Shown: positions 10,629 through 23,687, numbered from the stretch's first letter. The stretch is 64,000 nt of DNA from Paracoccus versutus (GCF_000763885.1 NZ_JRKO01000021.1:24475-88474), one strand, 5' to 3'. The notes: generated by a model not told the origin, from the sequence alone. Program-made: numbers and translations.

Positions 10629-11470
10629 ACCGGACGCGGTTCGCCCCCTCGCCGACCGGCCCCCTGCATCTGGGCCATGCCTTCGCGGCGCTGACCGCCG
10701 CGCGGCTGGCCGATCCCGGCCAGTTCCTGCTGCGGATCGAGGACATCGACCAATCCCGCTGCCGCCCGGAATACGAGGCGCTGATCGCGCAGGATCTGCA
10801 CTGGCTGGGCCTCGACTGGCCGCAGCCGGTCATGCGCCAGTCCGAACGTCTGCCCGCCTATCAGGCGGCGCTCGACCGGCTGGCGGCGCTTGGCCTGACC
10901 TATCCCTGCCGCTGCCGCCGCGCCGACATCCGCGCGGCGCTTTCCGCCCCGCAAGAGGGCGCGGCGCAGGCCATCGGCCCGGACGGCCCGGTCTATCCCG
11001 GCACCTGCCGCCACCGCCCCATGGCGGATGCCGGGCCGGATGACGCCATCCGCCTGGACGCCGCCCGCGCGTTCCGGCACCTCGGCCTCGACGAGATCGC
11101 CTTCCTGGACGAGAATGTCGCCCCCGGCCTGCCGCACCGGCTGTCGGCGCAGGATTTCATCGCCGGCATCGGCGATGTGGTTCTGGCGCGGCGCGGCATG
11201 GGCACCAGTTATCACCTTTCGGTGGTGGTGGACGATGCCGCCCAAGGCATCACCCTGGTCACGCGCGGAAAAGATCTTCTGGATTCAACATGGATCCATG
11301 TGCTTCTTCAGAATCTGCTGGAACTTCCGACGCCGCGCTATCACCACCACCGGCTGATCCGCGACGACCAGGGCAAGCGGCTGGCCAAGCGCGACGACGC
11401 CCGCGCGCTGAAGCTGTTCCGCGACGAAGGCACCAGCGCCGACGAGATCCGCCGCCGGCTAGGCTTCTGA
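10607..11470 (+). CDS. gluQ: Glutamyl-Q tRNA(Asp) synthetase
   Basis: A 287-residue paralogue of the catalytic half of glutamyl-tRNA synthetase that glutamylates the queuosine base of tRNA-Asp instead of a tRNA 3' end. [15 protein letters not shown] carries the HIGH-like ATP motif, KRLAKRDDA the KMSKS-like loop, and CRCRRADI with the later YPGTCRH forms the zinc site found in GluQ-RS. It lacks an anticodon-binding domain, as expected. The start could be ATG 10607 (22 bp inside trmFO) or TTG 10625, which overlaps the trmFO stop and has GGGG just upstream. Its 3' end overlaps the convergent hisI by 12 bp. Confidence 0.94.
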   Translation: MACGAELNRTRFAPSPTGPLHLGHAFAALTAARLADPGQFLLRIEDIDQSRCRPEYEALIAQDLHWLGLDWPQPVMRQSERLPAYQAALDRLAALGLTYPCRCRRADIRAALSAPQEGAAQAIGPDGPVYPGTCRHRPMADAGPDDAIRLDAARAFRHLGLDEIAFLDENVAPGLPHRLSAQDFIAGIGDVVLARRGMGTSYHLSVVVDDAAQGITLVTRGKDLLDSTWIHVLLQNLLELPTPRYHHHRLIRDDQGKRLAKRDDARALKLFRDEGTSADEIRRRLGF

Positions 11471-11818
11471 CGGCTCCATGATGACGACCTCCGCCCCCTC
11501 GCGGATGGCGGTGTAAAAGCAGCTGCGCCGGTTGGTGTGGCAGGCCGGCCCATGCTGGTCCACCAGCAGCAGCAGGCAGTCGCGGTCGCAATCCACCCGC
11601 AACTCCACCAGCTTCTGCACATGGCCCGAACTCTGGCCCTTGACCCAGAAGCCCTGGCGCGAGCGCGACCAATAGGTGACGCGTCCCGTCTCCAGCGTCC
11701 GCTGCACGGCCTCGGCATTCATCCAGGCCATCATCAGCACCTCGCCGCTCCGATGATCCTGCGCGATGGCGGGAATCAGGCCCTTCGCGTCATATTTCAG
11801 GCTGGCGGGGTCGAACAT
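11459..11818 (-). CDS. hisI: Phosphoribosyl-AMP cyclohydrolase HisI
   Basis: A 119-residue monofunctional HisI, which opens the purine ring of PR-AMP in histidine biosynthesis. VLMMAWMNAEAVQRTLETG and the zinc/magnesium-binding cysteine region (VDCDRDCLL, then GPACHTNRRSCFY) are diagnostic. The fused HisE pyrophosphatase of enterics is absent, as is normal in alphaproteobacteria. ATG 11818 is chosen over 11839 because AAGGAA lies about 6 nt upstream and the family N-terminus starts there. It is separated from the other his genes and overlaps the end of gluQ tail to tail. Confidence 0.95.
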   Translation of the reverse strand: MFDPASLKYDAKGLIPAIAQDHRSGEVLMMAWMNAEAVQRTLETGRVTYWSRSRQGFWVKGQSSGHVQKLVELRVDCDRDCLLLLVDQHGPACHTNRRSCFYTAIREGAEVVIMEPSEA

Positions 11819-11878
11819 CGGCTTTCCTTTCGGCTGCACCGTCCCTATCTAGACCGGGCGGCAGCAAGGGAAAAGACC

Positions 11879-12313
11879 ATGTCCGACAGCGACCTGATGC
11901 AGCTCTATTCCCGGCGCATCCTGGCGCTGGCCTCGGACATCCCGCATCTGGGCAAGCTTGACCATGCGACGGGCAGCGCCCATCGCCGTTCGCCGCAATG
12001 CGGCTCGTCGGTGACGGCACATGTGGCGATCCAGGACGGCCGCATCGCCGATTTCGCGCAAGAGGTGCGGGCCTGCGCCCTGGGCCAGGCCTCGGCCGGG
12101 GTGCTGGGCCGCACCGCGCTCGGCCGCACGCGGGCCGAGATCGCGCAGGCCCGCAACGAATTGCAGGCCATGCTGAAATCCGGCGGCCCCGCCCCCGCCG
12201 CCCCCTTCGAGGAACTCGAAGCGCTGCTGCCCGCCCGCGAATTCCCGAACCGCCACGCCTCGATCCTGCTGGCCTGGGAGGCGCTTCTGGGCGCCATCGA
12301 CGCCTCGGCCTGA
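11879..12313 (+). CDS. Iron-sulfur cluster assembly scaffold protein (NifU N-terminal/IscU-like)
   Basis: A 144-residue protein of the NifU_N/IscU fold. Two of the three scaffold cysteines are visible in SPQCGSSVTAHVAI (Cys41) and VRACALGQASAGVLG, the latter matching the CxxxQAS pattern of SUF scaffold proteins. The canonical third cysteine near the C-terminus is not apparent, so it may act as a variant scaffold or cluster carrier. AAGGGA lies about 8 nt before ATG 11879. It is divergent from hisI with only a 60-bp gap. A sufE homologue occurs 8 kb away, but no complete suf operon is in the window. Confidence 0.82.
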   Translation: MSDSDLMQLYSRRILALASDIPHLGKLDHATGSAHRRSPQCGSSVTAHVAIQDGRIADFAQEVRACALGQASAGVLGRTALGRTRAEIAQARNELQAMLKSGGPAPAAPFEELEALLPAREFPNRHASILLAWEALLGAIDASA

Positions 12314-12317
12314 CCGG

Positions 12318-12340
12318 CTTCTTCGTTCCCCAAATACTCC
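12318..12340 (+). repeat. Single copy of a dispersed intergenic repeat
   Basis: CTTCTTCGTTCCCCAAATAC begins at 12318, just after the scaffold gene stop. Related copies lie at 20687-20757 (two, inverted) and 44281-44487 (two diverged, inverted). The role is unknown; a convergent-gene 3' element is likely. Confidence 0.55.
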
Positions 12341-12460
12341 CGCCGGAGGCGATAAAAAAAGAAAGCCGGCCCGCAGAGGACCGGCAGTTGCGCGCAGGAT
12401 CGTCCGGGGAAAGGGACCGGCCCCAGGCGAAGGGCCGTCGATTGCGCGGGGCAGTAGGGA

Positions 12461-12556
12461 TCAGGCTGCCAGGATCGAAGGCAGCGAAAACAGGATGATC
12501 GCCGTCACCGAGATCGCGACGGTGCCGAGCAGGTCAGAGAGGGATTCGCGGGTCAT
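12461..12556 (-). CDS. 31-residue single-pass membrane peptide under LexA boxes
   Basis: An ORF of 31 codons, too short for most gene finders. The peptide begins MTRESLSDLLG and continues as an uninterrupted hydrophobic segment (about residues 9-31, with a Pro near residue 26) up to the stop: one predicted transmembrane helix with a short charged cytoplasmic N-terminus. GGAGAG sits 5 nt before the ATG. Two overlapping GTTC-N7-GTTC boxes lie 57-82 bp upstream, so SOS induction is predicted. Size and topology resemble SOS-induced membrane micropeptides (SidA of Caulobacter, which blocks division; TisB of E. coli), but no sequence homology was established. It lies 84 bp past recG in the same direction. 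Confidence 0.6.
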   Translation of the reverse strand: MTRESLSDLLGTVAISVTAIILFSLPSILAA

Positions 12557-12612
12557 GAGGTCTCTCCACGGTTCGTTTATGGTTTGTTCTCATGAGTCGG
12601 GAACAAAGTAAA

Positions 12613-12638
12613 GAACTTTTTAAGAACATCCTGCGAAC
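12613..12638 (-). promoter_or_regulatory. Two overlapping LexA (SOS) boxes
   Basis: On the plus strand GAAC occurs at 12613, 12624 and 12635, each pair separated by exactly 7 nt, giving two perfect GTTC-N7-GTTC sites on the minus strand that share the middle half-site. This is the alphaproteobacterial LexA operator. A fourth GAAC at 12601 has an 8-nt gap. The boxes sit 3 bp past the recG stop and upstream of the 31-codon ORF. Confidence 0.75.
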
Positions 12639-12640
12639 AT

Positions 12641-17148
<4,508 letters not shown>

Positions 17149-17865
17149 TCAGGCGCGCAGGGCCATGCGTTCGGGGTTCTGCGTCTCGGAGGCCGGGTCG
17201 CGCAGGACATAGCCCCTGCCCCAGACCGTCTCGATATGGCTTTCGCCGTTCATCGCCGCCGCCAGCTTCTTGCGCAGCTTGCAGACGAAGACGTCGATGA
17301 TCTTCAGCTCGGGCTCGTCCATGCCGCCGTAAAGATGGTTCAGGAACATCTCCTTGGTCAGCGTCGTGCCCTTGCGCAGGCTCAGAAGCTCCAGGATCTG
17401 GTATTCCTTGCCGGTCAGGTTGACCGCGCGCCCGCCCACCTCGACCGAGCGCGCGTCCAGGTTCACCACCATCTCGCCGGTGCGGATCACCGACTGGCTA
17501 TGGCCCTTGGAACGGCGGATGATGGCCTGGATGCGGGCGACCAGCTCCTCGCGGTTGAAGGGCTTGGTCATGTAGTCGTCGGCACCGAAGCCAAAGCCGC
17601 GCAGCTTGCTTTCGGTGTCGTCCGAGCCGGTCAGGATCAGGATCGGCGTGTCGATGCGGGACATGCGGATCTGGCGCAGGACCTCCATGCCGTGCATGTC
17701 CGGCAGGTCCAGGTCCAGCAGGATCAGGTCGTAGTCATAGAGCTTGGCAAGGTCGATGCCCTCCTCGCCCATGTCGGTGCGATAAACATTATAACTCGCG
17801 TTCGTCAGCATCAGCTCGATGCTGCGCGCCGTGGTCGGATCATCCTCGACCAGAAGGATTCGCAT
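17149..17865 (-). CDS. ctrA: Cell cycle response regulator CtrA
   Basis: A 238-residue OmpR-type regulator, master regulator of cell cycle, motility and gene transfer agents in alphaproteobacteria. The receiver domain [20 protein letters not shown] has its phospho-acceptor at Asp51 ([12 protein letters not shown]); the winged-helix domain ends [18 protein letters not shown] 17865 is used instead of an upstream ATG at 17898 because AAGGGG is 7 nt before it and MRILLVEDD is the universal N-terminus. In Rhodobacterales ctrA is usually not essential and mainly controls motility and gene transfer. It is preceded by sciP in the same direction. Confidence 0.98.
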   Translation of the reverse strand: MRILLVEDDPTTARSIELMLTNASYNVYRTDMGEEGIDLAKLYDYDLILLDLDLPDMHGMEVLRQIRMSRIDTPILILTGSDDTESKLRGFGFGADDYMTKPFNREELVARIQAIIRRSKGHSQSVIRTGEMVVNLDARSVEVGGRAVNLTGKEYQILELLSLRKGTTLTKEMFLNHLYGGMDEPELKIIDVFVCKLRKKLAAAMNGESHIETVWGRGYVLRDPASETQNPERMALRA

Positions 17866-17915
17866 GTCATTTCCCCTTGCTAACCAGGCTACTGGCAAAA
17901 CCTCTCAGCAAAAGG

Positions 17916-17945
17916 TTAATATCACGTTACCGGCTTATTCATCAA
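17916..17945 (-). promoter_or_regulatory. ctrA promoter with overlapping CtrA-binding box
   Basis: On the minus strand TTGATG (17945-17940) and TATTAA (17921-17916) are spaced 18 bp. A CtrA-type site TTAA-N7-TTACC at 17916-17931 (TTAA-N7-TTAAC consensus, one mismatch; also one mismatch read on the other strand) covers the -10 region. This predicts autoregulation. Promoter elements are read by eye. Confidence 0.55.
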
Positions 17946-17957
17946 ATTTGTCTCAAC

Positions 17958-18233
17958 TCACGGTTGCCGAAATTTCTGCAGATGCGTGATTTTCAGCGCA
18001 TTGCGGCCATGCTGGCGAAAGGCGCTGGCCCAGGCGTCGAACTCTTCCTCGGTCAGGCCATAGCGGCGAATCGCCTCGTCCCGCGACAAGAGGCCGTAAT
18101 GCACCGCATCGACCACCGCCGCCTTGCGGCTGGCCACCCAGCGGGTCTGCGGCTGGGGCAGATCGGCCTGGGTCAGGATGCTGCCATCGGGCAGGATCAC
18201 GGTGCGCAGACCGGGAGTTTTCTTCAAAAACAT
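17958..18233 (-). CDS. sciP: SciP, small CtrA-inhibitory protein (DUF1153)
   Basis: A 91-residue protein of the DUF1153 family. It shows the conserved core PDGSILTQADLPQPQTRWV, then RKAAVVDAVHYGLLSRDEAI and the helix-turn-helix-like YGLTEEEFDAWASAFRQHG. In Caulobacter SciP binds DNA and CtrA and blocks CtrA-dependent transcription. The location directly upstream of ctrA supports the call. ATG 18233 is chosen (an in-frame TTG lies two codons earlier) with GGGA 8 nt upstream. Together with ctrA it forms a regulator/antagonist pair, probably transcribed separately because a promoter-like element lies between them. Confidence 0.93.
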   Translation of the reverse strand: MFLKKTPGLRTVILPDGSILTQADLPQPQTRWVASRKAAVVDAVHYGLLSRDEAIRRYGLTEEEFDAWASAFRQHGRNALKITHLQKFRQP

Positions 18234-18320
18234 CGGCAAGTCCCTGTTCTCTCTGCCTCCTTGTGTCGCAAACTTCTTAAGCCCCGGTGAAGTGGCGCAG
18301 GGTTTTTCCGGGCCCGGCCC

Positions 18321-18348
18321 TTGAGAATTGCCGGTTTTTACCTATAAA
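18321..18348 (+). promoter_or_regulatory. Sigma70-type promoter for mnmA
   Basis: TTGAGA at 18321-18326 and TATAAA at 18343-18348, spacer 16 bp, followed by a leader of about 40 nt to the mnmA ATG. It is the closest match to the sigma70 consensus seen in the window. Confidence 0.65.
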
Positions 18349-18396
18349 TGTCATGAACTGCGGGCCAGAGCAGCGCGCCCGCGCAAAGGACGATCC

Positions 18397-19566
18397 ATGA
18401 CAGCGCCAAGCCCCTCTCTGCGCCATGACGCGCCAGATTCGACCGTGAATTCGCTGGGCTTTGCCAAGCCGCCGGCGCAGACGCGCGTGGTCGTGGCCAT
18501 GTCGGGCGGCGTCGACAGCTCGGTCGTGGCCGCGATGCTGGCCGCGCAGGGCTATGACGTGATCGGCGTGACCCTGCAGCTTTACGACCATGGCGCAGCG
18601 CTGGCGAAAAAGGGCGCCTGCTGCGCCGGGCAGGACATCCACGACGCCCGCCGCGTGGCCGAGCGCATCGGTTTTCCGCATTACGTGCTGGATTACGAGA
18701 ACAGGTTCCGCGAATCGGTGATCGAGGAATTCGCCGATGCCTACCTGGCCGGTGCGACGCCGGTGCCCTGCATCCGCTGCAACGAGCGGGTGAAGTTCCG
18801 CGACCTGCTGGAGACCGCGCGCGAGCTTGATGCCGATTGCATGGCGACCGGGCATTACATCCGCCGCTTCGACGGCCCGCGCGGGGCCGAGCTGCACATG
18901 GCGGCCGACCCGGCCCGCGACCAGAGCTATTTCCTGTTCTCGACCACGCAGGAGCAGCTGGATTTCCTGCGCTTCCCGCTGGGCGGGCTGGCCAGCAAGG
19001 CCGAGACGCGGGCGCTGGCGGCGCAATACGGGCTTTCGGTCGCCGACAAGCCCGACAGCCAGGACATCTGCTTCGTGCCCGATGGCGACTATGCCGGCGT
19101 GATCGAAAAGCTGCGCCCCGGCGCCGCCGATCCGGGCGAGATCGTGGACATGGACGGCAACATCCTGGGCACGCATCGCGGCGTGATCCATTACACCATC
19201 GGCCAGCGCCGCGGCCTGGGCATCGGCGGCCTGGGCGATCCGCTTTACGTGGTGCGGCTGGAGCCCGAGACGCGGCGCGTCGTCGTCGGCCCCAAGCAGG
19301 CGCTGGCGACCCGGATCGTGCCGGTGACCGAGGTGAACTGGCTGGGCGACGAGCCCTTCGCCGGCGAGATCCCGATCACCGCCCGCATCCGCTCGACCCG
19401 GCCGCCGCGGCCCGCCATCCTGCGCGCGACCGGCGAGCGGCGCGCCGAGATCGAACTGCTGGCCCCGGAAGAAGGCGTCAGCCCCGGCCAGGCCTGCGTC
19501 TTTTACGCGACCGAAGGGACGCGCGTGCTGGGCGGCGGCTGGATCTCGCACCGCCGCGGCGGCTGA
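18397..19566 (+). CDS. mnmA: tRNA-specific 2-thiouridylase MnmA
   Basis: A 389-residue enzyme that thiolates wobble U34 in tRNA-Glu, -Gln and -Lys. The PP-loop [15 protein letters not shown] activates the base with ATP. The two catalytic cysteines are in [14 protein letters not shown] and [16 protein letters not shown] roughly 25-residue N-terminal extension before the PP-loop is common in alphaproteobacteria. ATG 18397 has AAAGGA 6-7 nt upstream; the longer reading from 18328 would start upstream of the promoter -10. It is convergent with sufE, whose product could help supply sulfur, with only 2 bp between the stops. Confidence 0.97.
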   Translation: MTAPSPSLRHDAPDSTVNSLGFAKPPAQTRVVVAMSGGVDSSVVAAMLAAQGYDVIGVTLQLYDHGAALAKKGACCAGQDIHDARRVAERIGFPHYVLDYENRFRESVIEEFADAYLAGATPVPCIRCNERVKFRDLLETARELDADCMATGHYIRRFDGPRGAELHMAADPARDQSYFLFSTTQEQLDFLRFPLGGLASKAETRALAAQYGLSVADKPDSQDICFVPDGDYAGVIEKLRPGAADPGEIVDMDGNILGTHRGVIHYTIGQRRGLGIGGLGDPLYVVRLEPETRRVVVGPKQALATRIVPVTEVNWLGDEPFAGEIPITARIRSTRPPRPAILRATGERRAEIELLAPEEGVSPGQACVFYATEGTRVLGGGWISHRRGG

Positions 19567-19568
19567 GT

Positions 19569-19976
19569 TCAGGCCGCCGCAGCCAGCAGGCGGATGCGCT
19601 CGACCATGGCGCGCAGCCCGTTCGAGCGCTGCGCCGAAAGATGCTCCTCCAGCCCCAACCGGCCAAGCTCGGCGCTGGCGTCGATCGCCGCCACCTCGCC
19701 GACAGGCACGCCGGAATAAAGCGCATGCAGGATGGCGATCAGCCCGCGCACGATCAGCGCATCGCTGTCGCCCTGGAAGTCGAAGCGGCCAGCCTCGATC
19801 CGGGGCATGATCCAGACCTGGCTGGCGCAACCCTCGACCTTGGTGGCGGGCACCTGCAACGAGGCATCCATCGGCGCCATCGCCTTGCCCAGTTCGATGA
19901 CATGGCGGTAGCGCTCCTCCCAATCCTCCAGGAAATCGAAGGTCTCGGCGATTTCTTCAAAGGCGGGCGTGGCCAT
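19569..19976 (-). CDS. sufE: SufE family cysteine desulfurase sulfur acceptor
   Basis: A 135-residue protein whose KVEGCASQVWI segment carries the persulfide-accepting cysteine of SufE/CsdE. It takes sulfur from the SufS cysteine desulfurase and passes it to the Fe-S scaffold. The helical C-terminus (LGLEEHLSAQRSNGL) with the LSxQRxNGL motif is typical. ATG 19976 is preferred to 19994 because GAGAGG lies about 7 nt before it. It is not in a suf operon here and lies tail to tail with mnmA. Confidence 0.93.
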   Translation of the reverse strand: MATPAFEEIAETFDFLEDWEERYRHVIELGKAMAPMDASLQVPATKVEGCASQVWIMPRIEAGRFDFQGDSDALIVRGLIAILHALYSGVPVGEVAAIDASAELGRLGLEEHLSAQRSNGLRAMVERIRLLAAAA

Positions 19977-20104
19977 CGGGGCATCCTCTCGCATCGGGCG
20001 GCACTGGCATAGCGCGACGGGGCGGCAAGGTCAAAGAGGCTTTCGCGCCCGCCCGACTTGGCCTATCACTGCGCCAAAGACTTGGGAAAACGGGGGCAGC
20101 CTTC

Positions 20105-20620
20105 ATGCGGTCGGGAACCTTGGGCATTCTTGCCTGTGCGATGCTGGTGCTGGGCGGTTGCGGCCGCATGGGGGACAGCAGCCTGAACCCGTTTCGCTGG
20201 TTCGGCGGCGGCAGCGGCGCGCCCCGCCAGCAGACGCTGGAGCCCGAAGGCGGCTATCCGACCGCGATCGAGGACGGCCGCCTGCCGCTCGCACAGGTCA
20301 CCAGCGCAAAATGGGAGCCACTCTACGAAGGGCGGATGCTGGTCGTGACCGGGCTTGCCGCCAGCAAGGGCTGGTGGGATGTGGCGCTGGTCACCGAGGT
20401 GCCGATGCCCAGGGGACGCATCCGCCCCGATCAGGACGGCGTGCTGCGCCTGCGGCTGGTGGGCAAGCCGCCCCTGCCCGACACCTTCGCCGCCGCCAAT
20501 CCGCCGCAGCCTGCCAGCGATACGGTGACGGTGGCGCTGACGCTTCCCAACGCCGCCCTGGCGGACCTGCGCGAGGTGGTGATCGCCGGCGCCGGCAACG
20601 CCATCACGCTGCGCCGCTGA
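20105..20620 (+). CDS. Predicted lipoprotein, function unknown
   Basis: A 171-residue protein with a clear lipoprotein signal (MRSGTLGILACAMLVLGGC; lipobox LGGC, Cys19). The mature part has a Gly-rich linker, then a compact region containing GRLPLAQVTSAKWEPLYEGR and an all-beta-looking stretch (TVTVALTLPNAALADLREVV). I recognise no named family; it looks like a conserved Rhodobacterales envelope lipoprotein. It is monocistronic, followed by a 300-bp gap with a large inverted repeat. Confidence 0.72.
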   Translation: MRSGTLGILACAMLVLGGCGRMGDSSLNPFRWFGGGSGAPRQQTLEPEGGYPTAIEDGRLPLAQVTSAKWEPLYEGRMLVVTGLAASKGWWDVALVTEVPMPRGRIRPDQDGVLRLRLVGKPPLPDTFAAANPPQPASDTVTVALTLPNAALADLREVVIAGAGNAITLRR

Positions 20621-20686
20621 CGCCGGGCCCAGGCCCGATTCGGCAGCGCGAAAGGCTGCAGGCAAACCGCGGCCGGCACGGTTGCG

Positions 20687-20757
20687 CCATGGGTATTTGA
20701 GGAACGAAGAAGACGTGGGCGGCGCCAGGATCTTCTTCGTTCCTCAAATACCCATGG
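20687..20757. repeat. 27-bp perfect inverted repeat (dispersed repeat family)
   Basis: Arms at 20687-20713 and 20731-20757 are exact reverse complements over 27 bp, with a 17-bp loop that itself contains GGCGCC. The arm core (GGTATTTGAGGAACGAAGAA) recurs, diverged, at 12318 and around 44281 and 44471. It could fold into a very stable cruciform or RNA hairpin; no T-run follows, so it is not a classical terminator. Confidence 0.85.
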
Positions 20758-20862
20758 GCGACATTGCCGCATCGCCCTGTCCGTCATCTTGATCGCCAGG
20801 CCGGAGTAGCGGGGACGAGGCGCAGATTCGGCCGAATGCAGGCAGGACGGCCGCCGTGGCAG

Positions 20863-20891
20863 GAAAAAGGCCCGCATGCGTCATGCGGGCC
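20863..20891 (-). terminator. Terminator of the GNAT gene
   Basis: GGCCCGCATG (20869-20878) pairs with CATGCGGGCC (20882-20891), loop CGT. Read leftward it is followed by a T-rich run (plus-strand AAAAA at 20864-20868); read rightward by TTTT, so it may act in both directions. Confidence 0.8.
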
Positions 20892-20921
20892 TTTTCGCGG
20901 AATGCCGGCGGGTGCGGCCGA

Positions 20922-21467
20922 TCAGGCCATCTTGCGCAGATAGGTCCAGGTCGGCACGCGGGCGGCGCGCGCCACGGACCAGCTTTCCGCATCGCCGAGA
21001 TATTCGAAGCCGCAATTGGTCAGCACCCGCGCCGAGCCGGGATTGTCCTGGAACGCCTCGGCAAACAGCGTGCGCGAGCCGTGCGGATTGGCCTCGACCA
21101 GGGCCGAGACCGCCTCGGTCGCGAAGCCGGTGTTCCAGAACCCCGCCCCGATCCAGAAGCCGAGTTCGGACTGTTCCTTGTCGATCCGCGTCAACGAGAC
21201 CACGCCCAGCACCTCGGCCAGCTTGTTGGCCGAGCCGTCGATGGCCCAGACATCCTCGTCCCGGTCAGCCGCCATCGCCCGGCGGACATAGGCTTCGGAG
21301 GCGCCAGGCGGCAAGGGATGCGGGATCGAACGGGTTCCCTCGGCCACGCGCCGATCGGCGGTGTAATGCGCGATGAGCCCGGCATCCGATGCCCGCAGCG
21401 GGCGCAGGACGAAGCGCTCGGTCACGATCTCGATCTGCCGCGCATCCGAGGAAATCAATTCGTTCAT
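20922..21467 (-). CDS. GNAT family N-acetyltransferase (RimJ/RimL-like)
   Basis: A 181-residue acetyltransferase. TERFVLRPLRASDA is the usual start of the RimJ/RimL-type GNAT fold, ELGFWIGAGFWNTGFATEA contains the acetyl-CoA pyrophosphate-binding turn, and NPGSARVLTNCGFEYLG is the family C-terminal motif (Asn-x-x-Ser-x-x-Val-x-x-x-x-Gly-Phe). The substrate (a protein N-terminus or a small molecule) is unknown. ATG 21467 with GGGAGA about 9 nt upstream is preferred to 21485. It is divergent from nothing and ends in a strong terminator. Confidence 0.9.
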   Translation of the reverse strand: MNELISSDARQIEIVTERFVLRPLRASDAGLIAHYTADRRVAEGTRSIPHPLPPGASEAYVRRAMAADRDEDVWAIDGSANKLAEVLGVVSLTRIDKEQSELGFWIGAGFWNTGFATEAVSALVEANPHGSRTLFAEAFQDNPGSARVLTNCGFEYLGDAESWSVARAARVPTWTYLRKMA

Positions 21468-21577
21468 GTCACTATTCTCCCCCAATTACTCGCAATCATA
21501 TGGGTGCGGCCCCTGAAAACGCGAAGGGGACCGGCCCTGCCGATCCCCCTATTTAGCACCCGAGTGTTGAAATCGGC

Positions 21578-21850
21578 TTACTCGGCGGCCTCGAGATTGG
21601 CGGGAAGCACGGAAATATAGGTGCGGCCCTTGAGGCCCTTCTTGAAGGCCACGTGGCCGTCGGTCAGGGCGAACAGGGTGTGGTCACGGCCCATGCCGAC
21701 GTTCTGGCCCGGCCACCAGGTGGTGCCGCGCTGACGCACGATGATGTTGCCGGCGACGGCCTGCTGGCCGCCGAAGAGCTTCACGCCGAGACGACGACCG
21801 GCCGAGTCGCGGCCGTTGCGGGACGAACCGCCTGCTTTCTTATGTGCCAT
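21578..21850 (-). CDS. rpmA: 50S ribosomal protein L27
   Basis: A 90-residue L27. [20 protein letters not shown] is the canonical N-terminus that reaches the peptidyl transferase centre, and [20 protein letters not shown] is the conserved core (Phe/Tyr-His usually, here Trp-Trp). It lies 19 bp downstream of rplU, the universal L21-L27 operon. No cleavable N-terminal extension of the firmicute type is present. Confidence 0.98.
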   Translation of the reverse strand: MAHKKAGGSSRNGRDSAGRRLGVKLFGGQQAVAGNIIVRQRGTTWWPGQNVGMGRDHTLFALTDGHVAFKKGLKGRTYISVLPANLEAAE

Positions 21851-21869
21851 GGCTCAGTCTCCTTCTGCC

Positions 21870-22292
21870 TCAGTTGGCGTCTTCGGCCGAAACTTCGGCT
21901 TCCGACTTCTTGGCTTTTGCCGGCTTGGCGGCCGGCTCGAGTTTGGTGCGCGCGCCGACGGCGGCTTTCACATCGGTCTTGTCGCCGCCTTTTTCAAGCA
22001 GCTCGGTGATGCGGACCAGCGTCAGTTGCTGGCGGTGGCCGCGGGTGCGCTGCGACGAATGCTTGCGGCGGCGCTTGACATAGGTGATGACCTTGTCGGC
22101 CTTGATGGTGTCGATCACCTCGGCCTGCACGGCGGCGCCGGCAACCAGCGGCGCGCCCACGGTCGCGCCGATCATCAGCACGTCGTTGAATTGGACCTTG
22201 TCGCCGGCTTCGGCGTTCAGTTTTTCGACGCGCAGCACGTCACCGGCCTGAACCCGGTATTGCTTGCCGCCCGTCTTGAGAACTGCGAACAT
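21870..22292 (-). CDS. rplU: 50S ribosomal protein L21
   Basis: A 140-residue L21. [20 protein letters not shown] and [19 protein letters not shown] (23S rRNA-binding) are diagnostic. A C-terminal Lys/Ala-rich tail of some 40 residues is added relative to the 103-residue E. coli protein, as is common in alphaproteobacteria. ATG 22292 is the family start; an upstream in-frame ATG at 22415 would translate through the structured leader and is rejected. It is the first gene of the rplU-rpmA operon, preceded by a long GC-rich leader. Confidence 0.98.
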   Translation of the reverse strand: MFAVLKTGGKQYRVQAGDVLRVEKLNAEAGDKVQFNDVLMIGATVGAPLVAGAAVQAEVIDTIKADKVITYVKRRRKHSSQRTRGHRQQLTLVRITELLEKGGDKTDVKAAVGARTKLEPAAKPAKAKKSEAEVSAEDAN

Positions 22293-22322
22293 TCCGTCTT
22301 TCCTTGCTCTGCCGCGTCCTTC

Positions 22323-22359
22323 GGCCCCTGCCTTGCAGGTGTTGCCGGGGCCAGGCCCC
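22323..22359 (-). promoter_or_regulatory. Possible alternative hairpins in the rplU leader
   Basis: Read on the minus strand, GGGGCC (22359-22354), GGCCCC (22352-22347) and a second GGGGCC (22328-22323) follow in order. The middle arm can pair with either flank, though the first pairing is shortened by steric limits. This is a candidate autoregulatory leader; it is inferred from complementarity only. Confidence 0.3.
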
Positions 22360-22441
22360 GCCTTCGGACAGCGCACCCATTGTCTCGGGTGAGGTTCAAA
22401 ATATGATGCCGGCAACGGACATGTGCCCGGCCGGTCGCGGG

Positions 22442-22470
22442 TATATCGCGGATTCGGCCGGGCAAGTCAA
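22442..22470 (-). promoter_or_regulatory. Sigma70-type promoter for rplU-rpmA
   Basis: On the minus strand TTGACT (22470-22465), a 17-bp spacer and GATATA (22447-22442), predicting a 5' leader of about 140 nt before rplU. Confidence 0.55.
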
Positions 22471-22483
22471 CCGAAATGGCGGC

Positions 22484-23545
<1,062 letters not shown>

Positions 23546-23563
23546 TCGCGGCCTCCGGGGGAC

Positions 23564-23639
23564 TGGTGGGCGGTGAGGGACTCGAACCCCCGACATTCTC
23601 GGTGTAAACGAGACGCTCTACCAACTGAGCTAACCGCCC
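23564..23639 (-). tRNA. tRNA-Val (anticodon TAC)
   Basis: A 76-nt cloverleaf read on the minus strand: acceptor GGGCGGT pairs with ACCGCCC, D-arm AGCTCAGTTGGTAGAGC, anticodon stem-loop CTCG-TTTACAC-CGAG with TAC at positions 34-36, T-arm containing GGTTCGAGTCC, discriminator A and an encoded CCA. It serves GUA and, with wobble modification, other Val codons. Confidence 0.96.
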
Positions 23640-23687
23640 CCCTGCCGGCTGATAGCGCGATCCCGGCGTCCTTGGCAAGCACGGGCG

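Larger units (their letters stand above)
20621..20921. other. Intergenic region with large inverted repeat
   Basis: About 300 bp without a convincing gene between the lipoprotein and the GNAT gene. It contains a 27-bp perfect inverted repeat (20687-20757) and a hairpin terminator (20863-20891). No small ORF with a Shine-Dalgarno was found. Confidence 0.6.
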
